Assembly: GCA_045133615.1 (NCBI GenBank)
Contig: JBGUUQ010000025.1
Span: forward strand, 3,314 to 67,313
Source: M3 sp045133615
Lineage (GTDB): Bacteria; Bacteroidota; Bacteroidia; Bacteroidales; Muribaculaceae
Direction of reading: 5' to 3'
Length of the DNA: 64,000 nucleotides
Shown here piece after piece: positions 54,702-63,915 of this stretch (position 1 is the first letter of the stretch; the number at the start of each line of letters is the position of its first letter). Below the pieces are notes generated by a model that was given only the letters and a program-made list of their open reading frames with translations, had not been told where the DNA came from and did not search any database. The translations under genes and the position numbers were made by a program.

Positions 54702-56180
54702 TTATTGATGTGATTGGCTGTAATTGGGAGCCTCGCTGGTGATAGCAACATCGTGAGGATGGCTTTCAGCTACACCGGCATTGGTGATGCGGGTGAACTT
54801 AGCCTGATGAAGTTTGTCGATGTTTTCGGCTCCGCAGTAACCCATTCCGGCACGAAGACCGCCAAGCATTTGATACACCACTTCAAACAACGAGCCTTTG
54901 AATGGTACGCGAGCTGCGATACCTTCCGGCACAAGCTTGCGAGTGTCGGTTTCTCCGGCTTGGAAATAACGGTCTTTCGACCCCTTTTCCATAGCTTCGA
55001 GCGAACCCATACCACGATAAGCCTTATATTTACGTCCGTTATAGATGATTGTTTCACCGGGAGACTCTTCTACACCGGCAAGCATACCACCAAGCATCAC
55101 AGAATATCCGCCGGCAGCAAGTGCTTTCACAATATCACCGGAATAGCGAATACCACCATCGGCAATCAAAGGCACTCCGGTTCCTTCAAGAGCCTTAGCC
55201 ACGTCATATACTGCGCTAAGCTGCGGAACACCGACACCGGCAATCACACGAGTAGTACAAATCGAGCCGGGACCGATACCAACTTTTACTCCATCGGCAC
55301 CATTTTCCACAAGATATTTGGCAGCTTCTCCCGTTGCGATATTACCTACCACAACATCAATGTTGGGATACTTTTCCTTAACGGCACGAAGTACTCCAAC
55401 CACACCTTTTGAATGACCGTGAGCTGTATCGATAACAATTGCATCAACCCCGGCAGCCACAAGAGCATCCACGCGGTCCATGCTGTCGGCAGTAACACCG
55501 ACACCGGCAGCTACACGAAGACGGCCTAATGCATCCTTACATGCATTGGGTTTATCTTTTGCCTTTGTTATATCTTTATATGTAACAAGACCTACCAAAC
55601 GATTCTCATTGTCAACAACCGGAAGTTTTTCGATCTTATGTTGTTGAAGTATTTGAGCAGCTTCGTCGAGATTTGTAGATTGATTTGTTGTCACCAAATC
55701 CTTTGAAGTCATCACTTCATCAATGAGACGATTCATATCGCGTTCAAATCGCAAATCGCGATTTGTCACAATGCCGACAAGTTTCTTATCTTCATCGACC
55801 ACGGGAATACCTCCGATATGATACTCTTCCATCATATTGAGAGCATCCTTCACCGTACTACCGCGCTTGATAGTTACAGGGTCGTAAATCATACCGTTTT
55901 CAGCACGTTTCACGGCATGCACCTGACGAGCCTGCTCTGCTATCGACATATTCTTGTGGATTACACCGATACCACCTTCGCGAGCTATCGCAATAGCAAG
56001 CTGCGCCTCGGTGACAGTATCCATCGCTGCCGACACAAGAGGTACATTCAAAGTGATGTTGCGTGAAAACTTGGTTGAGAGATCAACCATTTTAGGGAGA
56101 ACTTCCGAGTAAGCCGGAATAAGAAGGACGTCATCGAATGTCAGACCGTCCATTTTTACTCTATCTGCAATAAACGACAT
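54702..56180 (-). CDS. guaB: IMP dehydrogenase
   Basis: This 492-aa enzyme oxidises IMP to XMP, the first step to GMP. It shows the N-terminal TFDDVLLIPAYS, two CBS domains (about 95-215), the catalytic Cys in GPGSICTTRVIAG, and the flap and K/E-rich loop before YRGMGSLEAM. The start at 56180 (MSFIADRVK) matches the family; the frame is open to 56240 but that would include the -7 box. It is transcribed alone. Confidence 0.97.
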   Translation of the reverse strand: MSFIADRVKMDGLTFDDVLLIPAYSEVLPKMVDLSTKFSRNITLNVPLVSAAMDTVTEAQLAIAIAREGGIGVIHKNMSIAEQARQVHAVKRAENGMIYDPVTIKRGSTVKDALNMMEEYHIGGIPVVDEDKKLVGIVTNRDLRFERDMNRLIDEVMTSKDLVTTNQSTNLDEAAQILQQHKIEKLPVVDNENRLVGLVTYKDITKAKDKPNACKDALGRLRVAAGVGVTADSMDRVDALVAAGVDAIVIDTAHGHSKGVVGVLRAVKEKYPNIDVVVGNIATGEAAKYLVENGADGVKVGIGPGSICTTRVIAGVGVPQLSAVYDVAKALEGTGVPLIADGGIRYSGDIVKALAAGGYSVMLGGMLAGVEESPGETIIYNGRKYKAYRGMGSLEAMEKGSKDRYFQAGETDTRKLVPEGIAARVPFKGSLFEVVYQMLGGLRAGMGYCGAENIDKLHQAKFTRITNAGVAESHPHDVAITSEAPNYSQSHQ

Positions 56181-56207
56181 AAACGTAGCTTTAGATTTTA
56201 TTGCATG

Positions 56208-56215
56208 CAAAGATA
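56208..56215 (-). promoter_or_regulatory. Likely -7 box of guaB
   Basis: TATCTTTG on the minus strand lies 28 nt before the chosen ATG; the nearest TTG (56238-56240) is at 22 bp, slightly too far for the consensus. Confidence 0.5.
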
Positions 56216-56290
56216 CGCATTTTTTCGCCAATCTCCACAATTATTTTATCCTTTTATAAATTTTTTTCACGACCACCGATAATGCCATAA

Positions 56291-56433
56291 ATAAAAAAAG
56301 GAATGCTCGGCCTCCCGACCAAACACTCCTACAATTGGATAAGGTGTATTCTCTATACCTTAACACTGATTTGCTTAGTAATATATATTAGTGGTTAGAT
56401 AGCAAATAAATAGTGGTACTTGTCGTATTTTTT
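56291..56433 (-). ncRNA. Candidate minus-strand small RNA between guaB and the carboxyltransferase gene
   Basis: The 487-bp gap at 56181-56667 holds no supported gene. On the minus strand a TACTTTTG box (56440-56447) is followed by about 140 nt. A helix TTTGCT/AGCAAA, the word GTTAAG, a hairpin AAGGTAT/ATAC-ACCTT and then a terminator (56300-56310 with 56319-56329, pairing fully only on the minus strand with G-U pairs, plus seven T residues at 56293-56299) follow in order. No minus-strand gene lies upstream, so the terminator has no other clear client. The -33 box is off-consensus (14-bp spacer). Confidence 0.5.
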
Positions 56434-56573
56434 GTACTACAAAAGTAGTGACTGCTCCGAACAAAAGGCTTTACGAAAACGTTACACAAAAGTCACATTA
56501 AATGTATTATCATTTTGCTTTCGATTTAAAACATGATATTTTTCGTTTTGAAATATTATTTTTCAAAAAACTA

Positions 56574-56603
56574 TTGGATTATGGAAAAATTTCCATATAT
56601 TTG
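56574..56603 (+). promoter_or_regulatory. Promoter of the carboxyltransferase gene with palindrome in the spacer
   Basis: TTG (56574-56576), a 19-bp spacer and TATATTTG (56596-56603) match the consensus. The spacer contains the perfect inverted repeat ATGGAAA-N2-TTTCCAT (56581-56596), a likely regulator site between the two promoter boxes. Confidence 0.75.
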
Positions 56604-56619
56604 TCGCATTAATAATTCC

Positions 56620-56649
56620 CCCTTCTACCATAAGTGTGGAGCAGAAGGG
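56620..56649 (+). other. Leader hairpin before the carboxyltransferase gene
   Basis: CCCTTCT (56620-56626) pairs with AGAAGGG (56643-56649), with a possible inner CCA/TGG pair. It lies 18 bp before the ATG within a leader of about 60 nt. It has no terminator tail and may affect translation start. Confidence 0.45.
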
Positions 56650-56667
56650 ATTTAACTTATCATTCAC

Positions 56668-58530
56668 ATGAAAAAGAGTTTAAAAATCAGAGACTTGACA
56701 ATGCGCGACGGTCAGCAATCGCTTTTCGCCACTCGCATGAACCAATCGTGTATCGACCGATTGTTACCACTCTATGAAAATGCCGGTTTCTATGCCATTG
56801 AAGTATGGGGAGGTGCCGTTCCCGACTCAGTGATGCGTTATCTCGACGAATCTCCGTGGAATCGTCTTCGCAGTGTAAGCAATGTAATGCAAGGAAAATC
56901 ATTGCTCACAGCACTCTCACGCGGACGAAATTTGTTCGGATATGTTCCCTATCCCGGTTCCGTTCTCAAGGGATTTTACAAAGAGGCAATCAAAAATGGA
57001 CTCAACGTAATGCGTATTTTTGATGCCCTCAACGACCTCGATAATGTAAAAGAATCAATACAACTCATCAATGACCTCGGAGGTATTCCCGATGGAGCTG
57101 TCTGCTATACAGTAGATCCAAAGGATGAAAATCCGACCGAAAAAGCCGGATTATTCAAGCGTCTGTTTGGAAAAGCACCAAAAGCTCCCGAAAAAATATT
57201 CACCGACGACTATTTCGTTGAAAAAGCAAAAGGATTAGAAGCCCTCGGAGCCAAAATCATCACCCTCAAAGATATGGCAGGTCTTGTCAATCCGGCACGT
57301 ATCGCCACGCTCATTCCCCGCTTGAAAGAGGCAGTAAGTGTTCCCGTTGATTTCCACACTCACTGTACCCCCGGATATGGTTTGGCTTCATCTGTAATGG
57401 CAATGATACACGGCATCGACATTCTCGACACCAATATATGGTATTTCGGCGGTGGTTCGGCTGCTCCTGCCATTGAACTTGTCTATCTTTTCGCAAAAAA
57501 ACTCGACATCGAGATCGAAGCAAATATGGAAGCTGTGGGCAAGATTCGCAATGAGTTGAAATCCGTACGTCAAGAACTTGCTGATTTCGACCTTGTAAAG
57601 CAATTCCCCATCGACTTCGACCCGCTCACCGACACCCTCCCCGCCGAAATAGACTCATTGTTTGATGCTGCAGTCGCCGCAGCCCGCGTAAACAACGAAG
57701 AGGCTTTGCTCGAAGCATGCCACGCCATCGAGGCATATTTCGGATTCCCGAAACCGAATCTCCTCGTCAAAGATGCTGAAGTGCCCGGAGGTATGTACTC
57801 CAACATGGTGGCTCAACTCAAAGCGTTGCAAGCCGAGGACCTTCTCGACGACGCAATGCGCCTGATTCCGAAGGTGCGTCGTGATGCCGGACTTGTGCCA
57901 CTCGTCACCCCTACCAGCCAAATCGTAGGTAGTCAGGCTGTAAGCGTAGCACTTGACCGCAAGAAAGGAAAAGAAGATTATTCCAACCCGTCGAACCAGT
58001 TTATAGCTCTTATAAAAGGTGAATATGGTAAAACTCCCGTGGCTATTACACCGGAGTTCCGCCAACAAATCACCGGCAGTCCCGAAGAATGCCCGTATGA
58101 TGTTGCATCATATAAACTTCCCGACAACCCCGTACTTGCCGACCTCGGCAACGTAAACTTGGCGGCAAATGATGAGGAATATCTTCTTCTTGAGTTACTC
58201 CCGACTGTAGCCAACGGATTCCTTCGCAACCGTCGTTCAGAAGAATATGCAGCTGCACATGCTGTTGAAGCAGACACAACAACAGCCGAACCGGAAGAAG
58301 AAATGGAACCGATTACCGGTCCCGTACTCCGTGCTCCGATGGGAGGAAAAGTCGTTGAACTCGTCGCTACTCCCGGTCAGCCTGTCAAAAAGAATTCCAC
58401 ACTTCTCGTTTATGAAGCCATGAAGATGGAAAACGACATTCTTGCCGAATCCGATTGTGTAGTGAAACGATTCCTCGTAAAACCCGGCGACATCATCGGT
58501 ACCGACGAAATTCTATGCGAATTTGAGTAA
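56668..58530 (+). CDS. Biotin-dependent carboxyltransferase (pyruvate carboxylase subunit B / oxaloacetate decarboxylase alpha type)
   Basis: This 620-aa protein has a carboxyltransferase TIM barrel (about 5-270, with RDGQQSLFATRM, the metal-site KDMAGL and DFHTHCTPGYG), a conserved PYC_OADA domain and a C-terminal biotinyl domain (about 545-620) with the biotin-accepting Lys in YEAMKMEND. It moves carboxylate between biotin and pyruvate/oxaloacetate. No biotin carboxylase or membrane oadB/oadG gene is adjacent, so the partner must lie elsewhere; subunit naming is therefore open. It has its own promoter and terminator. Confidence 0.92.
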   Translation: MKKSLKIRDLTMRDGQQSLFATRMNQSCIDRLLPLYENAGFYAIEVWGGAVPDSVMRYLDESPWNRLRSVSNVMQGKSLLTALSRGRNLFGYVPYPGSVLKGFYKEAIKNGLNVMRIFDALNDLDNVKESIQLINDLGGIPDGAVCYTVDPKDENPTEKAGLFKRLFGKAPKAPEKIFTDDYFVEKAKGLEALGAKIITLKDMAGLVNPARIATLIPRLKEAVSVPVDFHTHCTPGYGLASSVMAMIHGIDILDTNIWYFGGGSAAPAIELVYLFAKKLDIEIEANMEAVGKIRNELKSVRQELADFDLVKQFPIDFDPLTDTLPAEIDSLFDAAVAAARVNNEEALLEACHAIEAYFGFPKPNLLVKDAEVPGGMYSNMVAQLKALQAEDLLDDAMRLIPKVRRDAGLVPLVTPTSQIVGSQAVSVALDRKKGKEDYSNPSNQFIALIKGEYGKTPVAITPEFRQQITGSPEECPYDVASYKLPDNPVLADLGNVNLAANDEEYLLLELLPTVANGFLRNRRSEEYAAAHAVEADTTTAEPEEEMEPITGPVLRAPMGGKVVELVATPGQPVKKNSTLLVYEAMKMENDILAESDCVVKRFLVKPGDIIGTDEILCEFE

Positions 58531-58551
58531 TTTCAGATAATACGATTGAAT

Positions 58552-58585
58552 AAAGGCGCAGCCACCACGGTTGCGCCTTTTTATC
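58552..58585 (+). terminator. Intrinsic terminator after the carboxyltransferase gene
   Basis: A 12-bp stem with one G-T pair (58552-58563 with 58569-58580, 5-nt loop) is followed by TTATCTT. Confidence 0.85.
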
Positions 58586-58709
58586 TTCCCAACCGATTCA
58601 AATCATTATTTGGAGAGTAATTACTGTGAAACTGCAAAATATTCGATTTCTTTCGTCTTTTTCCACTGTTTTTGCGTAAATTTGCTTTCAATATCAATCA
58701 CAAAAAGCT

Positions 58710-59285
58710 ATGTCAACCCCGTTTGATGAAGATATAAGACTTGCTTGCGAAGCATTAAAGCGTGGAGACGTGATACTCTACCCCACCGATACCGTTTGGG
58801 GGATAGGCTGTGACGCAACCCGTAGCGATGCCGTAAAAAAAGTATTCGAAATAAAACAACGCGCCGATAATAAAGCCCTCATTGTCATGCTTGACAACGT
58901 CGGGAATCTCGACAAATATGTTGATGAAGTACCCGAAGTGGCACTCGATTTAATCGAATTGTCCGACCGTCCCGTCACCATCGTTTACGACCGCGGTCGC
59001 AATCTCGCGCCGGAACTTCTTGGCGAAGACGGCAGCGTAGGCATACGTGTGACTCACGAAGATTTTTCACGCCGACTTTGCCATGCATTCCGCCGTCCGA
59101 TAGTCTCTACTTCCGCCAACATAAGCGGGCAACCGGCGCCATCGTTTTTCGACCAAATATCCCCCGAAATCAAAAATGCAATGGGCTATATTGTCAAGAG
59201 CCGACAAGACGACCACACTCCACATGCTCCATCATCCGTAATCAAACTCGGTAGCGACGGCACCGTAAAAATACTCAGAAAGTGA
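58710..59285 (+). CDS. L-threonylcarbamoyladenylate synthase (Sua5/YciO/YrdC family)
   Basis: This 191-aa enzyme makes threonylcarbamoyl-AMP for the t6A modification of tRNA. It shows the KxR-type motif region (YPTDTVWGIGCDATRSDAV, then IKQRADNKALIVML) and the SANISGQPAP segment. The length fits the short YrdC type. The stop overlaps the GTG start of the next gene, so the two are coupled. A TAAATTTG (58677-58684) lies 25 bp upstream. Confidence 0.93.
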   Translation: MSTPFDEDIRLACEALKRGDVILYPTDTVWGIGCDATRSDAVKKVFEIKQRADNKALIVMLDNVGNLDKYVDEVPEVALDLIELSDRPVTIVYDRGRNLAPELLGEDGSVGIRVTHEDFSRRLCHAFRRPIVSTSANISGQPAPSFFDQISPEIKNAMGYIVKSRQDDHTPHAPSSVIKLGSDGTVKILRK

Positions 59286-60700
59286 TTACTTCGACGCGAC
59301 AACGCCTGTCATACATAATAGGTGATTTCATCACGACGAATGCGGCTATATTGATTTTCAACATATGCCGCTATTACGTCGTCCCTGATGTCGTGCCGTC
59401 GTTTTACTCGCTGCAACGCTATTTGTTTTCCGACGACATCATTGTCGGACAAATATGTTTTCCCATAATGATGATGGCGGTGTATTATCTTTCAGGATAT
59501 TACAACATCGTATTCCCAAAATCGCGTCTGCAAGAACTATGGACCACACTTTCCTCAACTCTCATAGGCACAGCCCTAATCTTTTTTATCGCGCTCATCA
59601 ACGACATGCAGAGCGATCGTTATTTCAACTATGAGATAATTATCATCCTATATGCGTCGCTATTTTTCCCCGTGTATATTGTTCGACTGTCCATCACGCG
59701 CATTGTCGCAGCAAAAATACACTCTCGGCAACTGTCATTTCCCACTCTAATTGTAGGCACATCGGCAAAAGCAATGAATTTAAGGCATAAGCTCGATTCA
59801 ATGAAACGGTCGATGGGCTATCGCATTGTAGGATTTGTAGCTACTACTCCGGAAGAAGCCGATGCAGTGTCAGACATTCCCATATATACCATAGATGAGT
59901 TGCCGGAGATATGCAATAGCAGGCAAATCAGCAACCTTATCATCGTACAACCCAATCGCAACGAAAGCTACATGCTTGAACTTATAAATAGGCTTCTTCC
60001 CCTCGACATGCCTATCTATATATCCCCCGACACTCTCCAACTCCTCACGTCCCGCATACGACAAGGAAACATTGCAGGCGAACCGCTTATCGACATATCC
60101 CGCTCCGAGATAAGCCAAAGCACACTCAACACCAAGCGCGTAAGCGACATTATAGTTTCGGCACTCACGCTTATCGTCATCAGTCCTATCATCGCAATTC
60201 TTGCCATTATAGTTCGACTTGACTCTCGCGGACCCGCTTTTTACAAACAGACACGCATCGGTTATCACAAAAAGCCGTTTAATATCTATAAAATACGCTC
60301 AATGCACCTTAATGCCGAGACATCCGGTCCGTCTCTATCGACCGAGGACGACCCTCGCATCACACGCATAGGACGATTCATGCGCAAGTATCGGCTTGAT
60401 GAACTACCGCAATTCTGGAACGTATTGCGTGGCGATATGTCGCTCGTCGGACCTCGTCCCGAGCGCGAATTTTTCATTCGCCAAATCATGGAACGAGCGC
60501 CATATTACACCCTGATTCACCGTGTACGTCCTGGCATAACATCTTGGGGTATGGTCAAATACGGATATGCATCGACTATCGACGAGATGATCGAACGCTT
60601 GCGCTACGACCTCATATACATCGAAAACATGTCGTTAATAGTCGACATCAAAATAATCATCTATACAATTCACACCGTTTTCACCGGCAAAGGGATATAG
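59282..60700 (+). CDS. Polyprenyl-phosphate sugar-phosphate transferase (WbaP/WcaJ-like)
   Basis: This 472-aa membrane enzyme starts capsule, exopolysaccharide or O-antigen chains by loading a sugar phosphate onto undecaprenyl phosphate. It has four N-terminal helices (about 10-135), a nucleotide-binding-like domain (about 150-265), a further helix (about 285-307) and the PF02397 catalytic domain (FYKQTRIGYHKKPFNIYKIRSM, then RRL-type DELPQFWNVLRGDMSLVGPRPE). A GTG start is used because it alone fits the coupling and the first helix. No glycosyltransferase cluster is adjacent. Confidence 0.9.
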   Translation: MITSTRQRLSYIIGDFITTNAAILIFNICRYYVVPDVVPSFYSLQRYLFSDDIIVGQICFPIMMMAVYYLSGYYNIVFPKSRLQELWTTLSSTLIGTALIFFIALINDMQSDRYFNYEIIIILYASLFFPVYIVRLSITRIVAAKIHSRQLSFPTLIVGTSAKAMNLRHKLDSMKRSMGYRIVGFVATTPEEADAVSDIPIYTIDELPEICNSRQISNLIIVQPNRNESYMLELINRLLPLDMPIYISPDTLQLLTSRIRQGNIAGEPLIDISRSEISQSTLNTKRVSDIIVSALTLIVISPIIAILAIIVRLDSRGPAFYKQTRIGYHKKPFNIYKIRSMHLNAETSGPSLSTEDDPRITRIGRFMRKYRLDELPQFWNVLRGDMSLVGPRPEREFFIRQIMERAPYYTLIHRVRPGITSWGMVKYGYASTIDEMIERLRYDLIYIENMSLIVDIKIIIYTIHTVFTGKGI

Positions 60701-60706
60701 ACTTTT

Positions 60707-62515
60707 ATGATAAATTTATTCAACAACATAGGACAACGCATCAACGACCTTTTCTTTTCATTGCTGATATGGCGTGAACGGCATATTTCTGAAAAGAATT
60801 TCGTATTGATTCTCGCATTTCTTGTGGGAATCTTCGGCGGATTCGCCGCTCTGTTGTTAAAGACGCTCATCCATACCATCTCGGAACTTCTCACCGCCCA
60901 CATCTCTGTCAGCGGGGGCAACTACCTCTATTTCATATATCCGGTAGTGGGAATCATCATTACCACACTGTTTGTGAAATATGTAATAAAAGACAATATC
61001 TCCCATGGTGTGACTCGCGTACTTTACGCAATTTCACAAAACAAAAGTCGCTTGAAGCGGCACAACATGTGCTCTTCCATCTTTGCAAGTTCTATCACCA
61101 TCGGATTCGGAGGTTCGGTAGGAGCAGAAGGTCCTATCGTGTACACCGGAGCTGCTATCGGCTCCAATCTCGGACAATTGTTCCGAATGTCGCCGCGTGT
61201 GCTAATGATGATGGTTGGGTGTGGAGCAGCTGCCGGCATCGCCGGTATTTTCAAAGCCCCGATAGCCGGAATGCTTTTCACACTCGAAGTCCTTATGCTC
61301 GACTTCACCACAGTTTCCATCATGCCGTTGCTCATCGCATCTATCACAAGTGCTACAATGGCCTATGTCTTCACCGGGTATGATGTCGAGTTTTTCTTCG
61401 TTCAAAGCGAACCATTCGTCACCGGAAAGATTCCATACGTGATTCTCCTCGGAGTATTCTGTGGCTTCATTTCCCTATATTTCACCCGCGCCATGAACAT
61501 GATGGAAAAACTTTTCCGTCGGCTCGGGTCCACTACCAACAAACTGATTGTCGGAGGAGCCATTCTTGCAACACTCATCTATTTCTTCCCGCCACTTTAT
61601 GGCGAAGGTTACTCTGCCATCATCGACCTCTTGAGCGGCAATCCGGGATCGATCGTCAACGGAAGTATTTTCTATCCCGACCGCGAGCAAGTATGGTTTA
61701 TCCTCATATATATAGGCGCAATCATTCTCACCAAAGTATTTGCCACGTCAGCCACCAACGGCGCCGGTGGTGTCGGCGGAACATTTGCCCCGTCGCTTTA
61801 TGTTGGATGTATGACCGGCTTCTTCTTCGCCTATCTGCTCAACAACAACGGAATTTTCGAAGCATCACTATCCACCAAAAACTTTGCGCTTATGGGTATG
61901 GCTGGAGTGATGTCGGGAGTAATGCACGCACCACTGATGGCAATCTTCCTCACCGCCGAACTGACCGGCGGTTACGACCTCTTCCTCCCGCTGCTCATCG
62001 TCTCAACCATCTCTTACGGCACAATCAAACTGTTCGAGCCATACAGCATCTACACCATGCGTCTTGCCCGACGAGGCGAACTGCTCACTCATCACAAAGA
62101 CAAAGCCGTGCTTACCTTGCTCAAAATCGACAGCGTAATCGAGACTGACTTCAAGACCGTAAGACCGGAAATGAACTTGAAAGAGATGGTAGATGTAATC
62201 TCGCAGTCAAACCGCAACCTATTCCCCGTTGTCAACGACGACAACGTGCTCATCGGAGTGGTGTTGCTCGACGATATACGCAACATCATGTTCCGCCCAG
62301 AACTCTACAAACGCATGTATGTCAATAAATTCATGAGCGTTCCACCCGCAAAAATTGAAATCGGAGAATCGATGGAGCGTGTAATGAAACTTTTCGACAG
62401 CACGGGAGCATGGAATCTTCCTGTTGTAGAAAAAGGACGTTACATAGGTTTTGTTTCCAAATCAAAGATATTCAACTCCTACCGACGAGTTCTTCGCCAC
62501 TATTCCGACGACTGA
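60707..62515 (+). CDS. ClC-family chloride channel/transporter with CBS domains
   Basis: This 602-aa protein has the ClC core (about 20-440) with GSVGAEGPIV (the gating Glu is kept) and GGTFAPSLYVG, and two C-terminal CBS domains (about 465-600). With the Glu kept it may be a proton/chloride exchanger or a channel. It lies 6 bp after the sugar transferase gene and overlaps the convergent DUF2007 gene by 16 bp. Confidence 0.94.
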   Translation: MINLFNNIGQRINDLFFSLLIWRERHISEKNFVLILAFLVGIFGGFAALLLKTLIHTISELLTAHISVSGGNYLYFIYPVVGIIITTLFVKYVIKDNISHGVTRVLYAISQNKSRLKRHNMCSSIFASSITIGFGGSVGAEGPIVYTGAAIGSNLGQLFRMSPRVLMMMVGCGAAAGIAGIFKAPIAGMLFTLEVLMLDFTTVSIMPLLIASITSATMAYVFTGYDVEFFFVQSEPFVTGKIPYVILLGVFCGFISLYFTRAMNMMEKLFRRLGSTTNKLIVGGAILATLIYFFPPLYGEGYSAIIDLLSGNPGSIVNGSIFYPDREQVWFILIYIGAIILTKVFATSATNGAGGVGGTFAPSLYVGCMTGFFFAYLLNNNGIFEASLSTKNFALMGMAGVMSGVMHAPLMAIFLTAELTGGYDLFLPLLIVSTISYGTIKLFEPYSIYTMRLARRGELLTHHKDKAVLTLLKIDSVIETDFKTVRPEMNLKEMVDVISQSNRNLFPVVNDDNVLIGVVLLDDIRNIMFRPELYKRMYVNKFMSVPPAKIEIGESMERVMKLFDSTGAWNLPVVEKGRYIGFVSKSKIFNSYRRVLRHYSDD

Positions 62516-62760
62516 TTCTCGTCGATAGCCGGTGACGACAATATCCGATGTGCTGTCTCCACATCACATCGACGCACCATCAGACGTATAGCCCCTAACG
62601 GCGTAATAGTCAACGGGTAGACACTCGACATTATTTCATTGTCGATTATGCATGGTACACCATTGGTTTCGAGAACGCCTTTTGCAATATGGGCATCGGC
62701 AAGATTCACAAATTCTTCCAAAAGGACTATTTCCGTATCTTTATTTGCCATAATTTCCAA
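62500..62760 (-). CDS. DUF2007 domain protein
   Basis: This 86-aa protein matches the small DUF2007 family (putative signal-transducing protein): VLLEEFVNLADAHIAKGVLETNGVPCIIDNE, a ferredoxin-like fold. It follows the mltG gene by 5 bp on the same strand. The function is unknown. Confidence 0.85.
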   Translation of the reverse strand: MEIMANKDTEIVLLEEFVNLADAHIAKGVLETNGVPCIIDNEIMSSVYPLTITPLGAIRLMVRRCDVETAHRILSSPAIDENQSSE

Positions 62761-62765
62761 CAGAT

Positions 62766-63782
62766 TTATTTTATATTACGGGCATTGAGTGCTCGCTGAT
62801 AGCGTGTGGCATTACGCAGATGCTGATTGTAATCGGAGGTGAAATTGTGACGTCCGGAGAAATCCTCCGCAGCACACATATACAGATAATTATTGTCCGG
62901 CGCATTCAATACCGCATCAAGCGTACGGCGATCGGGAATACGTATAGGTCCCGGAGGGAGTCCCGCATACATATATGTATTGTATGGAGAATCCTTCTTG
63001 AGATGCACATTGAGAATCCGACGCAAAGAGAAATCTCCCACTGCAAACTTAACAGTCGGGTCAGCCTGCAACTTCATACCGCGATGCAACCGGTTGAGAT
63101 ACAATCGAGCTACTGTCGGCCGCTCGTCGGTGCGATTGGTTTCCTCCTCAACAATTGACGCTAAAATAGAGACCTCAATCGCATCAAGCCCAAGGCTCTT
63201 GGCTTGAGCACGACGCTCCTCTGTCCAATAGCGGTCGTAATATCCATAAAGAGTTGACACAACACGTTCGGGCGATGCCGTCCAGTAAAACTCATAACTG
63301 TCAGGTATGAACGCCGCCGCATATGTCGACTCGTCAAACCCTTTGTCGGATAGCACACTGTCGCAAGCCGAAAGAAAATCTGCTGAAGAAAACTCCATGC
63401 GCGATGCTACTCTTTCCGCCAAATCGTCGAGTGTGCGAATATTGTTAAACGTGACTTTTACCGGAGTTTGGGACCCGCGAGAGATTCTGCGATAAATATC
63501 AAGCGGACTTGCTCCTGCCTCTATAAGGTAGGCTCCATGCGCCACCGACGTCTCTCCACTCAGTGCCGACCATAACGAATATGCACGCCCACCGGTAACC
63601 GATCCGACAGAACTGACAAGACTGTCGCGCACCGCCTCAGGCGAAGAATTCTCAGGGATATACAGCCAACGTGGCTCTACGGTCTCCCCTTTCTTTATAT
63701 AGGCAGTTGCAGCGTATCCTAAAATTATTATCGCAACGACAACAATGCCGACTGAAATAGCTATTATCTGTTTTCCTTTCAT
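62766..63782 (-). CDS. mltG: Endolytic murein transglycosylase MltG
   Basis: This 338-aa inner-membrane enzyme cuts nascent peptidoglycan and sets glycan length. It has one N-terminal helix (about 6-26), a LysM-like region and the YceG domain with the catalytic Glu in ASIVEEETN, followed by RLYLNRLHRGMKLQADPTV and YMYAGLPPGPI. The Met at 63782 (MKGKQIIAI) is chosen since it directly precedes the helix; the frame is open to 63866. Confidence 0.94.
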   Translation of the reverse strand: MKGKQIIAISVGIVVVAIIILGYAATAYIKKGETVEPRWLYIPENSSPEAVRDSLVSSVGSVTGGRAYSLWSALSGETSVAHGAYLIEAGASPLDIYRRISRGSQTPVKVTFNNIRTLDDLAERVASRMEFSSADFLSACDSVLSDKGFDESTYAAAFIPDSYEFYWTASPERVVSTLYGYYDRYWTEERRAQAKSLGLDAIEVSILASIVEEETNRTDERPTVARLYLNRLHRGMKLQADPTVKFAVGDFSLRRILNVHLKKDSPYNTYMYAGLPPGPIRIPDRRTLDAVLNAPDNNYLYMCAAEDFSGRHNFTSDYNQHLRNATRYQRALNARNIK

Positions 63783-63853
63783 ACGACAAATATACGGCAT
63801 TCCGAATAAATAACCTAAAAAATCATTGGCGACAAAAATTTTCGGGCAAAAGA

Positions 63854-63884
63854 TTTGCAGATTCAATATTAATAGCTAACTTTG
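63854..63884 (+). promoter_or_regulatory. Promoter of the tRNA-Ser gene
   Basis: TTTG (63854-63857), a 19-bp spacer and TAACTTTG (63877-63884) match the consensus; the tRNA begins about 25 bp after the expected start of transcription. Confidence 0.75.
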
Positions 63885-63915
63885 CACCGCAAAACGGAAC
63901 AAATCCCACTTGCAA

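Noticed and set aside
54714..55412. Plus-strand open frame of 232 codons antisense to guaB
   Set aside because: guaB is complete with its catalytic Cys on the minus strand; the plus frame has no recognisable family.
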